NCBI RefSeq assembly: GCF_003264855.1
Contig: NZ_NFZS01000004.1
Span: 744,001 to 808,000, forward strand
From: Dyella jiangningensis
Lineage (GTDB): Bacteria > Pseudomonadota > Gammaproteobacteria > Xanthomonadales > Rhodanobacteraceae
Length of the DNA: 64,000 bases
Reading direction: 5' to 3'
The position numbers and the translations under genes are program-made. Shown here piece after piece: positions 17,386 through 26,748 of this stretch. The notes below the pieces were generated by a model. It searched no databases. It was given only the letters and a program-made list of their open reading frames with translations, and was not told the DNA's origin. Every line of letters starts with the position of its first letter. Within the stretch, counting starts at the first letter, position 1.

Positions 17386-18243
17386 ATGCTCGAACTTCCT
17401 CTCTGGGCCTGGATCCTCGCCGCTGGCGTGCTTGGCTTGCTGGTCGGCAGCTTTCTCAACGTCGTGATCCTGCGCCTGCCGGAGCGGATGAAAGCCGAGT
17501 GGCGGCGGGATGCGTTGGATACGCTGGAGATGTCGTCGGAGGAGCAGACGATGCCGCCGGGCATCGTGCGCGAGCCCTCCCATTGCCCTCATTGCAAGCA
17601 CCCGCTGGCGGTCAAGGACAACATCCCGTTGTTCGGCTGGCTGCTGCTGGGCGGGCGCTGTCGGTACTGCAAGGTGCCGATTTCCATCCAGTATCCGTTG
17701 GTGGAATTGCTGGGCGGCGTGCTGAGCGCGGTGGTTGTGTGGAAGTTCGGCCCGACGTGGCCGGCTGTCGCGGGCCTGGTGTTTACCTGGATGCTGATTG
17801 CTCTTTCGGGCATCGACTTCCGGACCCAGTACCTGCCCGACCAGCTCAACTATCCCCTGCTCTGGATGGGCCTGCTGCTGAGCGTGCTGTCGATGTTCGT
17901 GCTGCCGGCGACGGCCATCATTGGCGCGGCCATCGGCTACTTGAGCCTGTGGAGCGTGTATTGGCTGTTCAAGCTGCTGACCGGCAAGGAAGGCATGGGT
18001 TACGGCGACTTCAAGTTGCTGGCGGCACTGGGGGCATGGATGGGACCGACGGCCCTGCTACCGGTCGTCCTGCTGTCGTCGCTGATTGGCGCGCTGGTCG
18101 GTGGTGCATTGATCCTGTTGCGCAAGCATGAGCGGGATATCCCGATGCCGTTCGGCCCCTTCATCGCGGCGGCCGGCTGGACCTGGTTCGTGGCCGGGGA
18201 CTGGCTGTGGCAGCACTACGCGCAGCTGACCGGCATGCGATGA
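17386..18243 (+). CDS. pilD: prepilin peptidase / N-methyltransferase PilD
   Basis: 285 residues, polytopic inner-membrane aspartic protease (peptidase A24). It cleaves the PilA leader and methylates the new N-terminus. The cytoplasmic zinc-binding loop has CPHC (about 67-70) and CRYC (about 92-95). The two catalytic aspartates are in GIDFRTQYLPD (about 144) and GYGDFKL (about 208). About eight membrane spans. Length and order match PilD of Pseudomonas and Xanthomonas. The stop codon overlaps the coaE start, a conserved arrangement in this group. Confidence 0.97.
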   Translation: MLELPLWAWILAAGVLGLLVGSFLNVVILRLPERMKAEWRRDALDTLEMSSEEQTMPPGIVREPSHCPHCKHPLAVKDNIPLFGWLLLGGRCRYCKVPISIQYPLVELLGGVLSAVVVWKFGPTWPAVAGLVFTWMLIALSGIDFRTQYLPDQLNYPLLWMGLLLSVLSMFVLPATAIIGAAIGYLSLWSVYWLFKLLTGKEGMGYGDFKLLAALGAWMGPTALLPVVLLSSLIGALVGGALILLRKHERDIPMPFGPFIAAAGWTWFVAGDWLWQHYAQLTGMR

Positions 18244-18863
18244 ACACGCCACACCTGGGCTACGTCGTTGCGCTCACCGGCGGCATCGCCGCGGGGAAAA
18301 GCGCGGTGTCGAAGCGATTCGAGGCCCTGGGTATCCATGTGTACGATGCGGACATCGCGGCGCGGGAGGTGATCGCGCCGGGCAGTGATGGTCTGCGCGC
18401 CGTCGTCGACCATTTCGGCACCGGCGTGCTCGACGCGCAGCGGCAGCTCGACCGCGCCGCCATGCGCCAGCGCGTTTTTGGCAATGACGAAGAACGGCGG
18501 GCGCTGGAAGCCATCATTCACCCACGCGTGCGGGCCTGGCTGCACGACCGCGCCGTCGCCGACCGCGGGCCCTACTGCCTGCTGGCGATCCCATTGCTGG
18601 CCGAAAACGTGGCGCACTACCGCTGGGTGGACCGTGTGCTTGTGGTCGATGCGCCCGAGGTCGTCCAGCTCGATCGGCTGCTGCGCCGCGATGGCATCGA
18701 CGAGGCCCTCGCCAGGCGCATGATCGAACGCCAGGCCAGTCGTGCCGACCGGCTCAAGCTGGCCGATGACGTCATCGAAAACCACGGCGACGAAGCCGAG
18801 CTCGATGGCGCGGTAGGCCGGCTGCATCGGCAATACCTGGCACTGGCGCTGGCCAAGCGCTGA
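18240..18863 (+). CDS. coaE: dephospho-CoA kinase CoaE
   Basis: 207 residues. CoaE phosphorylates dephospho-CoA at the 3' ribose hydroxyl, the last step of CoA synthesis. The P-loop GGIAAGKS is at residues 14-21, followed by DADIAAREV and the LID/CoA region around residues 120-150 (PLLAENVAHYRWVDRVLVVD). The start ATG at 18240 overlaps the pilD stop (ATGA), so it is translationally coupled to pilD. An upstream in-frame start inside pilD adds residues with no family match. Cytoplasmic, essential housekeeping enzyme. Confidence 0.96.
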   Translation: MNTPHLGYVVALTGGIAAGKSAVSKRFEALGIHVYDADIAAREVIAPGSDGLRAVVDHFGTGVLDAQRQLDRAAMRQRVFGNDEERRALEAIIHPRVRAWLHDRAVADRGPYCLLAIPLLAENVAHYRWVDRVLVVDAPEVVQLDRLLRRDGIDEALARRMIERQASRADRLKLADDVIENHGDEAELDGAVGRLHRQYLALALAKR

Positions 18864-18869
18864 GCGCGG

Positions 18870-19805
18870 TCACCAGAATCCGCGGATACCGGAAACCCCC
18901 TGCGCCCCACCCTGCCGCGCCGTCGCCATGTCCTGGTCGCGCATGCCGCCCAACGCGTAGATCGGCAAGGCGGCGGCATCGACCATCCGCCGGAATGCAT
19001 CCCAGCCCAGCGGAACCTGATCCGGATGGGTTGCTGTCGCCGCCACTGGCGACAGGGTCGCAAAATCCGCCACGGCACGGGCGTGAACCAGCTCGTCAGC
19101 GTCATGGCAGCTGGCGCCCACGCATTGGTCCCACGGCAGGGGCCGCGACTCCAGCGCCATCAATTGCCGGGCCTTGAGTTGCACGCCAACGCCCCGGCCC
19201 AGTTCCCTTGCGCCGTCCACGTCACCGCTCAGCATCAACTGGGCACCCTGGCGGCGCGCCAGGGGCAACAGCGTATCGGCCAGTTCCCTCACCCGCTCCA
19301 ATGGCCAGCGTGGAAAACGCAGAAGGATCAACCGCTCACCCGCACGCAGGGCGCGCACAAGTCGCTCACGCCATGCGTCGAACGATTCCGGTGCGACGTC
19401 GGCCGGGGTGATCGGATAGCGCTCCGGCAGCTGCAAGGCGCGCAGGATGGGCCGGTCGGCCGGCGCCAGCATGGCGAGGTCGATCGCGTCCAGCTCGCAC
19501 CACTGCAGCGCCTGCCCTTCCAGCGACACGGGCTCGCCCTGCCAGTGGCGCAGGACCCACGCATCGAGCAGCAACAGGCGGTCGCCGTAGCGCCATGGAA
19601 TGCGGATCAACGAGTCGCCCGGTGTGGTCACCTGAACGCCGAGTTCCTCATGCAGCTCCCTGGCCAAGCCCGCGGCCGGCAGTTCGCCCTCTTCGAGCTT
19701 GCCGCCAGGGAATTCCCACAGCCCGGCCAGATGCTTGCCGGGCGGCCGCTGCGCCAACAGTACGCGACCTTGCGCATCGAGCATGACGCCGGCCATGACG
19801 TGCAT
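18870..19805 (-). CDS. mutT: MutT (Nudix) hydrolase fused to ThiE-like domain
   Basis: About 311 residues. The N-terminal Nudix domain (residues 1-130) sanitises 8-oxo-dGTP. The Nudix box is visible as GGKLEEGELPAAG...RELHEELG, and LLAQRPPGKHLAGLWEFPGG precedes it. The C-terminal 165 residues resemble thiamine-phosphate synthase (TMP-TENI), with LGWDAFRRMV and ALGGM near the end. This MutT-ThiE-like fusion is known in many gammaproteobacteria, and the role of the second domain is not established. The ATG at 19805 gives the usual N-terminus (MHVMAGVMLD). A TTG at 19835 would add ten residues. The gene follows folA in the same direction. It converges with coaE, leaving only six bases between them. 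Confidence 0.92.
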   Translation of the reverse strand: MHVMAGVMLDAQGRVLLAQRPPGKHLAGLWEFPGGKLEEGELPAAGLARELHEELGVQVTTPGDSLIRIPWRYGDRLLLLDAWVLRHWQGEPVSLEGQALQWCELDAIDLAMLAPADRPILRALQLPERYPITPADVAPESFDAWRERLVRALRAGERLILLRFPRWPLERVRELADTLLPLARRQGAQLMLSGDVDGARELGRGVGVQLKARQLMALESRPLPWDQCVGASCHDADELVHARAVADFATLSPVAATATHPDQVPLGWDAFRRMVDAAALPIYALGGMRDQDMATARQGGAQGVSGIRGFW

Positions 19806-19843
19806 GGCACGGCGCTCGGGATGGATCGACGTCAACGGAACAC

Positions 19844-20332
19844 TCAGTCGTTGCGGATGTACTCGACCATGTCGAAGTCATACCGATGGTCGGCGTCCTT
19901 CTTGTGGTGCACGCGGGACAGCTCGGTCCACTCGCTGAAGTGCACGCCGGGGAAGAAGGTGTCGGCGCCGTCCACGGCAGCGTTGACCCAGGTGAGGTAG
20001 AGGCGCTTGGCGTGCGGAAGCGCTTCGGCATAGACCTCGCCACCGCCGACCACCATCAGCCCCGTGCCACCTGCCCTCGCCTGGCCTTCCGGCAGCGAGC
20101 GCACGGTGATCTGGCCGGGGAACGGTGCCTCATGCCGGCGCGTCAGCACCAGGTTCGTCCGATCAGGCAACGGACGGCCGATGGCGACCGCGGTGTTGTA
20201 GCCCATCAGCACGTACTTGCCGACGGTCAGCTGCTTGAACCACCGCAGGTCGTCCGGCAGATGCCAGGGAAGCTGTCCCTTACGGCCGATGGCGAAGTTT
20301 TCGTCCAGCGCGGCGATCAGCGAAATAGCCAT
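19844..20332 (-). CDS. folA: dihydrofolate reductase FolA
   Basis: 162 residues from ATG 20332 (MAISLIAALDENFAIG). It reduces dihydrofolate to tetrahydrofolate with NADPH, regenerating the cofactor spent by thymidylate synthase. Visible family motifs are LPWHLPDDLRWFK (substrate-binding Asp in the DLRWFK helix), VLMGYNTAVAIGRPLP and VVGGGEVYAEALP. An upstream in-frame start lies inside the adjacent inverted-repeat element and is unlikely. The ribosome site AGGGAT lies in the ten bases between the start codon and that element. thyA is 327 bp upstream, so the usual thyA-folA operon is interrupted by the element. Confidence 0.96.
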   Translation of the reverse strand: MAISLIAALDENFAIGRKGQLPWHLPDDLRWFKQLTVGKYVLMGYNTAVAIGRPLPDRTNLVLTRRHEAPFPGQITVRSLPEGQARAGGTGLMVVGGGEVYAEALPHAKRLYLTWVNAAVDGADTFFPGVHFSEWTELSRVHHKKDADHRYDFDMVEYIRND

Positions 20333-20342
20333 GGAAATCCCT

Positions 20343-20550
20343 AGAGCCTGTTCAATGTCTTCACGTTGCCCGCGCCGGGATCCGTTTGCGCGCAAGCCAA
20401 GGAAGAACGATGGAGTGTATGTCGATACACGACGGAGTGATGACGCAGGATGGCGGGCAAACAGACCCGGCCCGCACGCGGGGCGGCGCCATGGGTGGCG
20501 CCGGCCTTGAGGAGCGAGGAAGGGCTACGTAGAGACATCGAACAGGCTCT
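20343..20550. repeat. 208-bp element with 18-bp terminal inverted repeats (MITE-like) between folA and thyA
   Basis: The left end AGAGCCTGTTCAATGTCT (20343-20360) and the inverted right end (20533-20550) match at 17 of 18 positions. Inside are two further hairpins, GTGTAT/ATACAC (20415-20430) and CGGCGCC/GGCGCCG (20484-20503). No plausible protein is encoded. It is either a miniature transposable element or a structured RNA. A convincing target duplication is not visible beyond CT on both sides. Confidence 0.65.
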
Positions 20551-20659
20551 CTCATCGACAGTGGGGACGGCTCGCGTCGCCGGGCCGATGGCGCCGCGCC
20601 GGCCGATCTTAGCAGGATGCGCCGACGCAACCCACGTCCATCGGCGACTTGCGGAAGTG

Positions 20660-21454
20660 TTACACCGCCACCGGCGCCTTGATGGCGCCATGCGGCTCGT
20701 AACCGACGATGGCGATGTCATCGAAGCGGAAGTCGAAGACCGACTTCACGTCCGGGTTCAGTTGCAGGGTCGGCAGCGGCCGCGGCTCGCGCGACAGCTG
20801 CAGGCGCGCCTGCTCCACATGGTTGTTGTACAGGTGGGCGTCGCCCAGGGTGTGCACGAAATCCCCGACACCGAGTCCACAGACCTGCGCGATCATATGG
20901 GTCAGCAGCGCATAGCTGGCGATGTTGAACGGCACGCCAAGGAAGATGTCACCCGAGCGCTGGTACAACTGGCAACTGAGCTTGCCGTTGGCGACGTAGA
21001 ACTGGAACAGCGCGTGGCATGGCATCAGCGCCATTTTCGGCAGTTCGCCGACGTTCCATGCATTCACCACCAGCCGCCGTGAATCCGGGTTGCGCCGGAT
21101 CTCGTCCACCACCCAGCGGATCTGGTCGACGGTGCCGCCATCCGCCGTAGGCCACGCACGCCACTGCTGGCCGTACACCGGCCCGAGTTCGCCCTGCTCG
21201 TCGGCCCATTCGTCCCAGATGCTGACACCGTGTTCCTTGAGGTAGGCGATGTTGGTGTCGCCCTGCAGGAACCAGATGAGCTCATGGATGATCGACTTCA
21301 GGTGCAGCTTCTTTGTGGTGACCAGCGGAAAACCCTTGGCCAGGTCGAAACGCATCTGCCAACCGAACACGCTGCGCGTGCCCGTGCCGGTGCGATCGGC
21401 CTTCTCGACGCCGTGGTCGAGCACATGCTGCAGCAGGTCGAGGTAGGCGCGCAT
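20660..21454 (-). CDS. thyA: thymidylate synthase ThyA
   Basis: 264 residues, the standard length for ThyA. It converts dUMP and methylene-tetrahydrofolate to dTMP and dihydrofolate. The catalytic cysteine is in [13 protein letters not shown] near residue 146, and [28 protein letters not shown] and the C-terminal APVAV tail are typical. It starts four bases after the lgt stop codon, so the two are co-transcribed, as in many gammaproteobacteria. folA follows downstream after the inverted-repeat element. Confidence 0.98.
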   Translation of the reverse strand: MRAYLDLLQHVLDHGVEKADRTGTGTRSVFGWQMRFDLAKGFPLVTTKKLHLKSIIHELIWFLQGDTNIAYLKEHGVSIWDEWADEQGELGPVYGQQWRAWPTADGGTVDQIRWVVDEIRRNPDSRRLVVNAWNVGELPKMALMPCHALFQFYVANGKLSCQLYQRSGDIFLGVPFNIASYALLTHMIAQVCGLGVGDFVHTLGDAHLYNNHVEQARLQLSREPRPLPTLQLNPDVKSVFDFRFDDIAIVGYEPHGAIKAPVAV

Positions 21455-21457
21455 GGC

Positions 21458-22357
21458 TTACTCCTTTTCCTGGCTCGGCATGGCCACGGTGTACAGGCGC
21501 AGCGTCGGCGCCTTGCGCGACATCACCAGCAGCACGATGCCCACCACGATCAGCGGCAGCGAAAGGATCTGGCCCATGGTCAGCCAGCCCCAGGCGATGT
21601 AGCCGGGTCGCGGGAAATCCGGCAGGCGCACGAATTCGACGGCGAACCGGAAGCAGCCATACATCAGCGCGAACAGCCCGGAAATCAGGTAGCGCGGCCG
21701 CGGCTTCATCGATACCAGCCACAGCACCGTGAACATCGTGACGCCTTCGAGCAGCATTTCGTACAGCTGCGAAGGATGGCGCGGCAAGGCTCCGAACTGC
21801 GCCAGCGCGGCCTGCCACTGCGGGTGCGAGGCGGCCCACTCCACGTCATAGGCGTGCGCGTTCGGGAAGATCATGGCCCACGACACGTCGCTGGGCTTGC
21901 CCCACAGTTCGCCATTGATGAAGTTGCCAAGACGCCCGAGGCCCAGGCCAATGGGCACCAGCGGCGCCACGAAATCCACCGTGTCGAAGAAATGCACCTG
22001 GTTGCGACGCGACCACCACAGACCCGCCGCCAGCACGCCAAGCAACCCGCCATGGAAACTCATGCCGCCATCCCACACCCGGAACAGCGCCATCGGGTCC
22101 TGCCAGATCCAGTGGATGTCGGCGTAGAACAGCATGTAGCCGACCCGTCCGCCGACGATCACGCCCATCATCACGTAGAAAGCCAAGTCACCGAGCGCAT
22201 CGCGCGTCACCGGCAGGCGGCCGTGTCGGCGGCGCCATTCGGCCAGAAGCCACGCGCCGAGGAAACCGCCGAGGTACATGAGGCCGTACCAGTGAATCTG
22301 CAGCGGCCCAAGGTGAAAGGCCACGGGATTGATGGCGACGGTGAAAGGCTGGGTCAT
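21458..22357 (-). CDS. lgt: phosphatidylglycerol--prolipoprotein diacylglyceryl transferase Lgt
   Basis: 299 residues with seven hydrophobic segments. Lgt transfers diacylglycerol to the lipobox cysteine of prolipoproteins in the inner membrane. The Lgt signature is complete: [12 protein letters not shown] with the essential His/Tyr region near residue 23, [23 protein letters not shown] and [14 protein letters not shown]. It is upstream of thyA in the same transcript. The 839 bp upstream hold no clear gene. Confidence 0.97.
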   Translation of the reverse strand: MTQPFTVAINPVAFHLGPLQIHWYGLMYLGGFLGAWLLAEWRRRHGRLPVTRDALGDLAFYVMMGVIVGGRVGYMLFYADIHWIWQDPMALFRVWDGGMSFHGGLLGVLAAGLWWSRRNQVHFFDTVDFVAPLVPIGLGLGRLGNFINGELWGKPSDVSWAMIFPNAHAYDVEWAASHPQWQAALAQFGALPRHPSQLYEMLLEGVTMFTVLWLVSMKPRPRYLISGLFALMYGCFRFAVEFVRLPDFPRPGYIAWGWLTMGQILSLPLIVVGIVLLVMSRKAPTLRLYTVAMPSQEKE

Positions 22358-23196
22358 GGGCGGCAGCAGGTGACAAAACCCAAGTTTAGCCGGCCTTGCC
22401 GTCTTCGCGGGTAGCCCCGGGCCCGGTCTCGCTATCGACTGCCCAGCGCCAAGCCGCGCCCGTCAGAGTCGCAAGCAGCGACCGACGGTGCAGCCTCTGC
22501 GCAGCAAGGCAGCGAGAACCCATACGGGCTTATGCGATCCGACCGAGCCTCCAATCGACGCGACGGTCTTGCACTTGCCAGTCATACGTCGCGTCTTCGC
22601 TGCACCGACGCCCCGCGACGATGAACAACGCACTGCGCCTGGAAGTGCCCGTCGCAGCTCCCTCCGACTGCACGTTCAGACGTACGGCCTCGTCGCCACG
22701 AATCGCGGAGCTCCGCCTGGGCCATCGCTTCGATGGCCCTGCCCAGAGTCCGTCGATGCTCGGCTTGCTCATACGCACGCTATGCCCGCACGTATATTCA
22801 TCTGCGGCCCCGGCCGAGCCACCCAATGCATGACCTGCGCATTGAAAGTGCTCAAAAGGCAAGGCACCGAGGCATCAGGCGTCATTCGACAAACAACTGG
22901 GACTACAGGCTCCCCGGCACGATCCCGACGGATCGCAAGGCTATTGTCGCAAACCTATTTGCGACAACGGATGATCTGTCGCGCGATCACCGCCTCTTCC
23001 TTTATCACCTGAACGTGGCAGCGAGGTTGCACCAAACCGTCACTTTGTTTTAACTTCGGTTTACGTCGCCTGTCCCCCAAGCCCGGCGATGCCACGGTGC
23101 TCAGTCTCTTCCCCAGGGAATGCGCGCCATCCCCATATCCAGATGTCCAGCCTAGAGCGCTGGCTGCTGGCTATTTTTTGTTCGGAGTTTCTAACA
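22358..23196. other. 839-bp intergenic region, apparently non-coding, with two strong hairpins
   Basis: Reading frames here give Arg/Ser-rich products with no family resemblance and no start context, so I see no gene. Two perfect hairpins stand out: GGGCCATCG-ctt-CGATGGCCC (22719-22739) and TTGTCGCAAA-ccta-TTTGCGACAA (22944-22967). Neither has a U-tract. The promoters of lgt (leftward) and the TonB-dependent receptor (rightward) must lie here. Confidence 0.5.
22944..22967. promoter_or_regulatory. perfect 10-bp inverted repeat upstream of TonB receptor gene
   Basis: TTGTCGCAAA - CCTA - TTTGCGACAA, 230 bp upstream of the receptor start. A related TGTCGCGCGA follows at 22977-22986. It could be an operator for a dimeric regulator or an RNA hairpin. 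Confidence 0.35.
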
Positions 23197-26058
23197 ATGA
23201 AGCAAAAGACACTGCTGGCTACTGCCATCGCCGCAGCGCTCGTGCTGCAGACGTGGTCGGTGGCCGCACAGGATGCTGCCCCCGCTCAGGCCGACCAGGC
23301 CAAGAGCCTTGAGACCGTCACCGTTACCGGTTCGCGCATTCGCAGCGTGGACGTGGAAACGTCCCAGCCGATCTTCACCATGGACCGCGCTGCGATCCAG
23401 GCGACCGGCCTGACCAACGTCAACGACATTCTGGCCCGCATGCCGTCGGCCGGCACTCCGGACATCACCCCGCAGGACACGCTGTCCTCCGGCGCTGACG
23501 TCGGCGGCCGCTACGTCAACATCCGCAACCTCGGCTCCCAGCGCACGCTGGTGCTGGTCAATGGCAAGCGCTGGAGCACCAGCCTGTCCGGCCTGACCGA
23601 CCTCTCGACCATCCCGGTCTCCATGATCGATCGCATCGACATCCTCAAGGATGGCGCGTCCTCGATCTACGGCTCCGACGCCATCGGCGGCGTGGTGAAC
23701 ATCATCACCAAGGAGAAGTTCGAAGGCTCCGAAGCCAACGTCTACTACGGCCAGAACGGCAAGGGCGACGGCCAGACCCAGAACTACGATTTCACCTGGG
23801 GCCACAGCACCGAGAAGAACTCCATCATCATCGGCGCTTCGTACCAGAACACCGATCCGATGTGGAACAGCAAGCGTAGCGATACCAGCTATGCGCAGGG
23901 TCCGCGTCATCCGAACGCCGGCCTGGGCCTGGGCCCGTGGGGCCGCGTGGTCGATCCGACCACGGGCGATCAGTACGTGATCAACCACGGCTCGACCGCG
24001 ACCAACGACATCAACAACTACCACCTGTACGACCCGACCAGCACGGCCGACAAGTACAACACGCAGAAGGACATGACCTTCCGCGCCGGTTCGAAGCTGA
24101 AGAACCTGTTCGTGCAGGAACGCTACAAGCTGACCGACAACATCACGCTGCACGGCGCCGCGACCTACAGCACCCGCGACACCTCCAGCCAGCTGGCGGG
24201 CTATCCGTTCCAGTCCGGCGCTGCCGATCCGGCCATCCTGATCAGCGGCCAGAACGCCTACAACCCGTTCCCGGGCCAGGACGTTGAATTCTTCCGCCGC
24301 ACGGTGGAAATGCCGCGCGTGACGGACTCCAACTCCAAGCTCGCGCACGTCGACCTGGGCGTGGACGGCTACTTCCAGTTCCTCGGCCACGATTGGAGCT
24401 GGGACGCCGGTTTCACCTTCGACCAGAACAAGATCAAGCAGGTCACCACCGGCAACATCTACCTGCCGAATGCTCGCGCGGCCCTGGGCCCGACGACCAT
24501 CATCAATGGCCAGGTCGCCTGCGCCAGCGCCGCTGACCGCGCCGCGGGTTGCGTGCCGTGGAACATCCTCGCTGGCCCGGGTGGTACCCCGCAGTCGGTG
24601 TGGAACTATGTGAACTACGTCGGCACCGATCGCCAGACCAGCTACACCTCCGACTGGAGCGCCAACGTCTCCGGCGGCCTGTTCGACCTGCCGGCCGGCA
24701 CGGTCAACCTGGCCGTGGGCGTGGAGCACCGTGGCGAGAAGGGCAACTTCCGTCCGGACGCTGCCGACTCGCAGGGCCTGACCACCAACCTGGCCAGCGC
24801 CCCGACCTCCGGCGCCTACAACACGAACGAAGCGTACGCCGAGCTCGACGTGCCGCTGCTGCGTGACCTGCCGGGTGCGCAGGAACTGGGCCTGAACATC
24901 GCCAGCCGCTACTCGCACTACAGCAACTTCGGCAGCACCACCAACAACAAGTACAGCTTCCGCTGGCGTCCGTTCGCGGACCTGCTGGTCCGCGGCACCT
25001 GGGCTCAGGGCTTCCGCGCTCCGACCATCAGCGATCTGTACGGCGGTACCGGCCAGAGCTTCGAGACGTTCCTGGATCCGTGCGACAGCAAGTACGGCGC
25101 GGCCGCCACCAGCTCGTCCGTGGCACAGCGCTGCGCCGCCGCTGGCGTGCCGGCCAACTACCGCCAGGTTGACCAGACCGGTGCGCAGATCACCAGCACC
25201 AATGGTGGCCAGACGCCGGTCGCGTTCCTGTCGGGCTCCAACGCCAACCTGAAGCCGGAAACCTCGATCACCCGTACGCTGGGTCTGGTCTACAGCCCGC
25301 ATCAGGTGGAAGGTCTGGACTTCACCGTGGACTACTACAACGTCTACGTGAAGAACATCATCTCCTCGGTGCTGGCGCAGGACATCGTCGACTTCTGCTA
25401 CATCCAGGGCGACTCGAACTTCTGCAACAACTTCCACCGCAGCGGTACCGCCACCTCGAACCTCGTGGCCGGCTCGATCGATCAGCTCAACGAGGGTCTG
25501 TCGAACCTGGGTACGCTCAAGACCGAAGGCTACGACGTCGGTATCCACTACCGTCTGCCGGAAACCTCGTTCGGCCGCTTCCGCATCGCTTCGGACAGCA
25601 CCTACCTCAATAAGTACGAAATCGTCAGTGGTCCGGGCGCTACCGCCAAGACCCCGGTCGGCTTCATGTACGGCGAGGATGGCCTGTACCGTCTGCGTTC
25701 GAACCTGCAGGTCGATTGGGACTACCGCGAGTTCGGTGCCAGCTGGACGGTCCGTTACTACTCGGGCCTGAAGGACAACTGCTACACCGACACCATCGAG
25801 TGCTCGTCCCCGAGCTACACCAACCCCTGGTGGGGCACCTATGGCATGAGCCAGAAGGGTTCGGTGGCGTTCAACGACGCGCAGTTCCGTTACACGGCTC
25901 CGTGGAAGGGCGTGTTCACCGTTGGCGTGAACAACATCTTCAACAAGAAGGGCCCGTACTACTACTCGGTGACCACCTCGGGTACCGGCAGCTCGCCGTA
26001 CAACCCGGCGTTCGACATCGACCGTTACTTCTACGTGTCGTACAACCAGAAGTTCTAA
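23197..26058 (+). CDS. TonB-dependent outer-membrane receptor
   Basis: 953 residues from ATG 23197, with GGAG nine bases upstream and a Sec signal peptide (MKQKTLLATAIAAALVLQTWSV; cut near AAQ). An in-frame ATG at 23089 would bury the signal and is rejected. The TonB box region ETVTVTGSRI follows, then the plug domain with LVLVNGKRW, IDRIDILKDGASSIYGSDAIGGVVNI. A beta-barrel rich in aromatic/Gly-Asn repeats ends in an aromatic residue (VSYNQKF). This large Xanthomonad-type receptor class imports siderophores, oligosaccharides or peptides. No substrate can be assigned, and no sugar-utilisation genes flank it. It is monocistronic, ending in a strong terminator. Confidence 0.95.
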   Translation: MKQKTLLATAIAAALVLQTWSVAAQDAAPAQADQAKSLETVTVTGSRIRSVDVETSQPIFTMDRAAIQATGLTNVNDILARMPSAGTPDITPQDTLSSGADVGGRYVNIRNLGSQRTLVLVNGKRWSTSLSGLTDLSTIPVSMIDRIDILKDGASSIYGSDAIGGVVNIITKEKFEGSEANVYYGQNGKGDGQTQNYDFTWGHSTEKNSIIIGASYQNTDPMWNSKRSDTSYAQGPRHPNAGLGLGPWGRVVDPTTGDQYVINHGSTATNDINNYHLYDPTSTADKYNTQKDMTFRAGSKLKNLFVQERYKLTDNITLHGAATYSTRDTSSQLAGYPFQSGAADPAILISGQNAYNPFPGQDVEFFRRTVEMPRVTDSNSKLAHVDLGVDGYFQFLGHDWSWDAGFTFDQNKIKQVTTGNIYLPNARAALGPTTIINGQVACASAADRAAGCVPWNILAGPGGTPQSVWNYVNYVGTDRQTSYTSDWSANVSGGLFDLPAGTVNLAVGVEHRGEKGNFRPDAADSQGLTTNLASAPTSGAYNTNEAYAELDVPLLRDLPGAQELGLNIASRYSHYSNFGSTTNNKYSFRWRPFADLLVRGTWAQGFRAPTISDLYGGTGQSFETFLDPCDSKYGAAATSSSVAQRCAAAGVPANYRQVDQTGAQITSTNGGQTPVAFLSGSNANLKPETSITRTLGLVYSPHQVEGLDFTVDYYNVYVKNIISSVLAQDIVDFCYIQGDSNFCNNFHRSGTATSNLVAGSIDQLNEGLSNLGTLKTEGYDVGIHYRLPETSFGRFRIASDSTYLNKYEIVSGPGATAKTPVGFMYGEDGLYRLRSNLQVDWDYREFGASWTVRYYSGLKDNCYTDTIECSSPSYTNPWWGTYGMSQKGSVAFNDAQFRYTAPWKGVFTVGVNNIFNKKGPYYYSVTTSGTGSSPYNPAFDIDRYFYVSYNQKF

Positions 26059-26081
26059 GCTCGAAAGAGTTGCGATCTTCG

Positions 26082-26112
26082 AAAGGGCGGGCCTTCGGGC
26101 CCGCCTTTTTTT
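26082..26112 (+). terminator. intrinsic terminator after TonB receptor gene
   Basis: GGCGGGCC-TTCG-GGCCCGCC, an extra-stable UUCG tetraloop, preceded by AAAG and followed by seven T residues. Confidence 0.93.
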
Positions 26113-26156
26113 GGTGTGTGGAAATGACGCACTGAGGAGACGTCGCAGCGCTGCGG

Positions 26157-26225
26157 TCGCGCACTGGGTACGCTCCCACAGAATGACGCGGATGCTCTTT
26201 GTAGGAGCGCACCCAGTGCGCGATC
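26157..26225. repeat. REP pair in inverted orientation (REPIN-like), copy 1
   Basis: The minus-oriented copy TCGCGCACTGGGTACGCTCCCACA (26157-26180) and the plus-oriented GTAGGAGCGCACCCAGTGCGCGAT (26201-26224) are inverted copies with a 20-bp spacer. Each is an imperfect palindrome. GTAGGAGCG followed by a palindrome is the hallmark of Pseudomonas/Xanthomonad REP sequences mobilised by RAYT transposases. Located between two gene ends. Confidence 0.85.
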
Positions 26226-26243
26226 AACGTTCCTCAGGTCGCC

Positions 26244-26747
26244 CTACAGCAACACCGGCCGATCCGGCAGCTCATCCGGATTCGCCTTGTCGTTGCCGGG
26301 GAAATGGCGTTTCAGCAAGGCGTGCGCTTCGCCGATGCCATCAAGGCAACCCTGACGCCATGCGCCCTGGGCAAAACTGGCGAGCATGTGGTCGCGCACG
26401 GCATCCCATTCGGCCTGGCTCACGACGGCCGCGATGCCGCGGTCGGCGATGATGACCACGCGGTGCTCGGCCATTAGCACGTAGAACAGCACGCCACTGT
26501 TGTGTTCGGTGTCCCACACACGCAGTTGCGCAAACACCTGCTGGGCGCGTCTGTCCGCGTCCAGGCCTTCCAATATGGCCATTGGCGCCAGTCGCGACTC
26601 AACGGCGAAACAGACTTCACCGCGATGCTCACGCTCGCCGTGTGCGATTGCCGTGGTCATCTCGTCGAGCAAGCTGCGCGGGAAACGACGACGCATCTGG
26701 AACCAGCCATCGAACAGGTTCATCAGCAGTCGTTGCGTGCGCGCCAT
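26244..26747 (-). CDS. TPM-domain protein (YgcG-like, soluble)
   Basis: 167 residues from ATG 26747, one base after the upstream TPM gene's stop. The TPM (TLP18.3/Psb32/MOLO-1) domain fills most of it: ITTAIAHGEREHRGEVCFAVES and GVLFYVLMAEHRVVIIADRGI. No signal peptide or clear membrane span is seen. Its function is unknown. TPM domains recur beside lemA in gammaproteobacteria, and the three genes lemA, TPM1 and TPM2 form one unit here. The ATG inside the longer frame extending into the neighbour is rejected because the upstream part is an alanine-rich shadow of the Gly-rich tail of the next gene. Confidence 0.88.
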   Translation of the reverse strand: MARTQRLLMNLFDGWFQMRRRFPRSLLDEMTTAIAHGEREHRGEVCFAVESRLAPMAILEGLDADRRAQQVFAQLRVWDTEHNSGVLFYVLMAEHRVVIIADRGIAAVVSQAEWDAVRDHMLASFAQGAWRQGCLDGIGEAHALLKRHFPGNDKANPDELPDRPVLL

Positions 26748-26748
26748 G

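Noticed and set aside
22488-23012. Possible 174-codon gene upstream of the TonB receptor
   Set aside because: Arg/Thr/Ser-rich without family resemblance, no ribosome site, and overlapping frames of similar length on both strands.
23089-23196. Upstream ATG for the TonB receptor
   Set aside because: It would put 36 residues in front of a standard signal peptide. ATG 23197 has a good GGAG.
23191-25548. A 785-codon open frame antisense to the TonB receptor gene
   Set aside because: Val/Arg/Ala-rich shadow of the receptor gene with no domain and no ribosome site.
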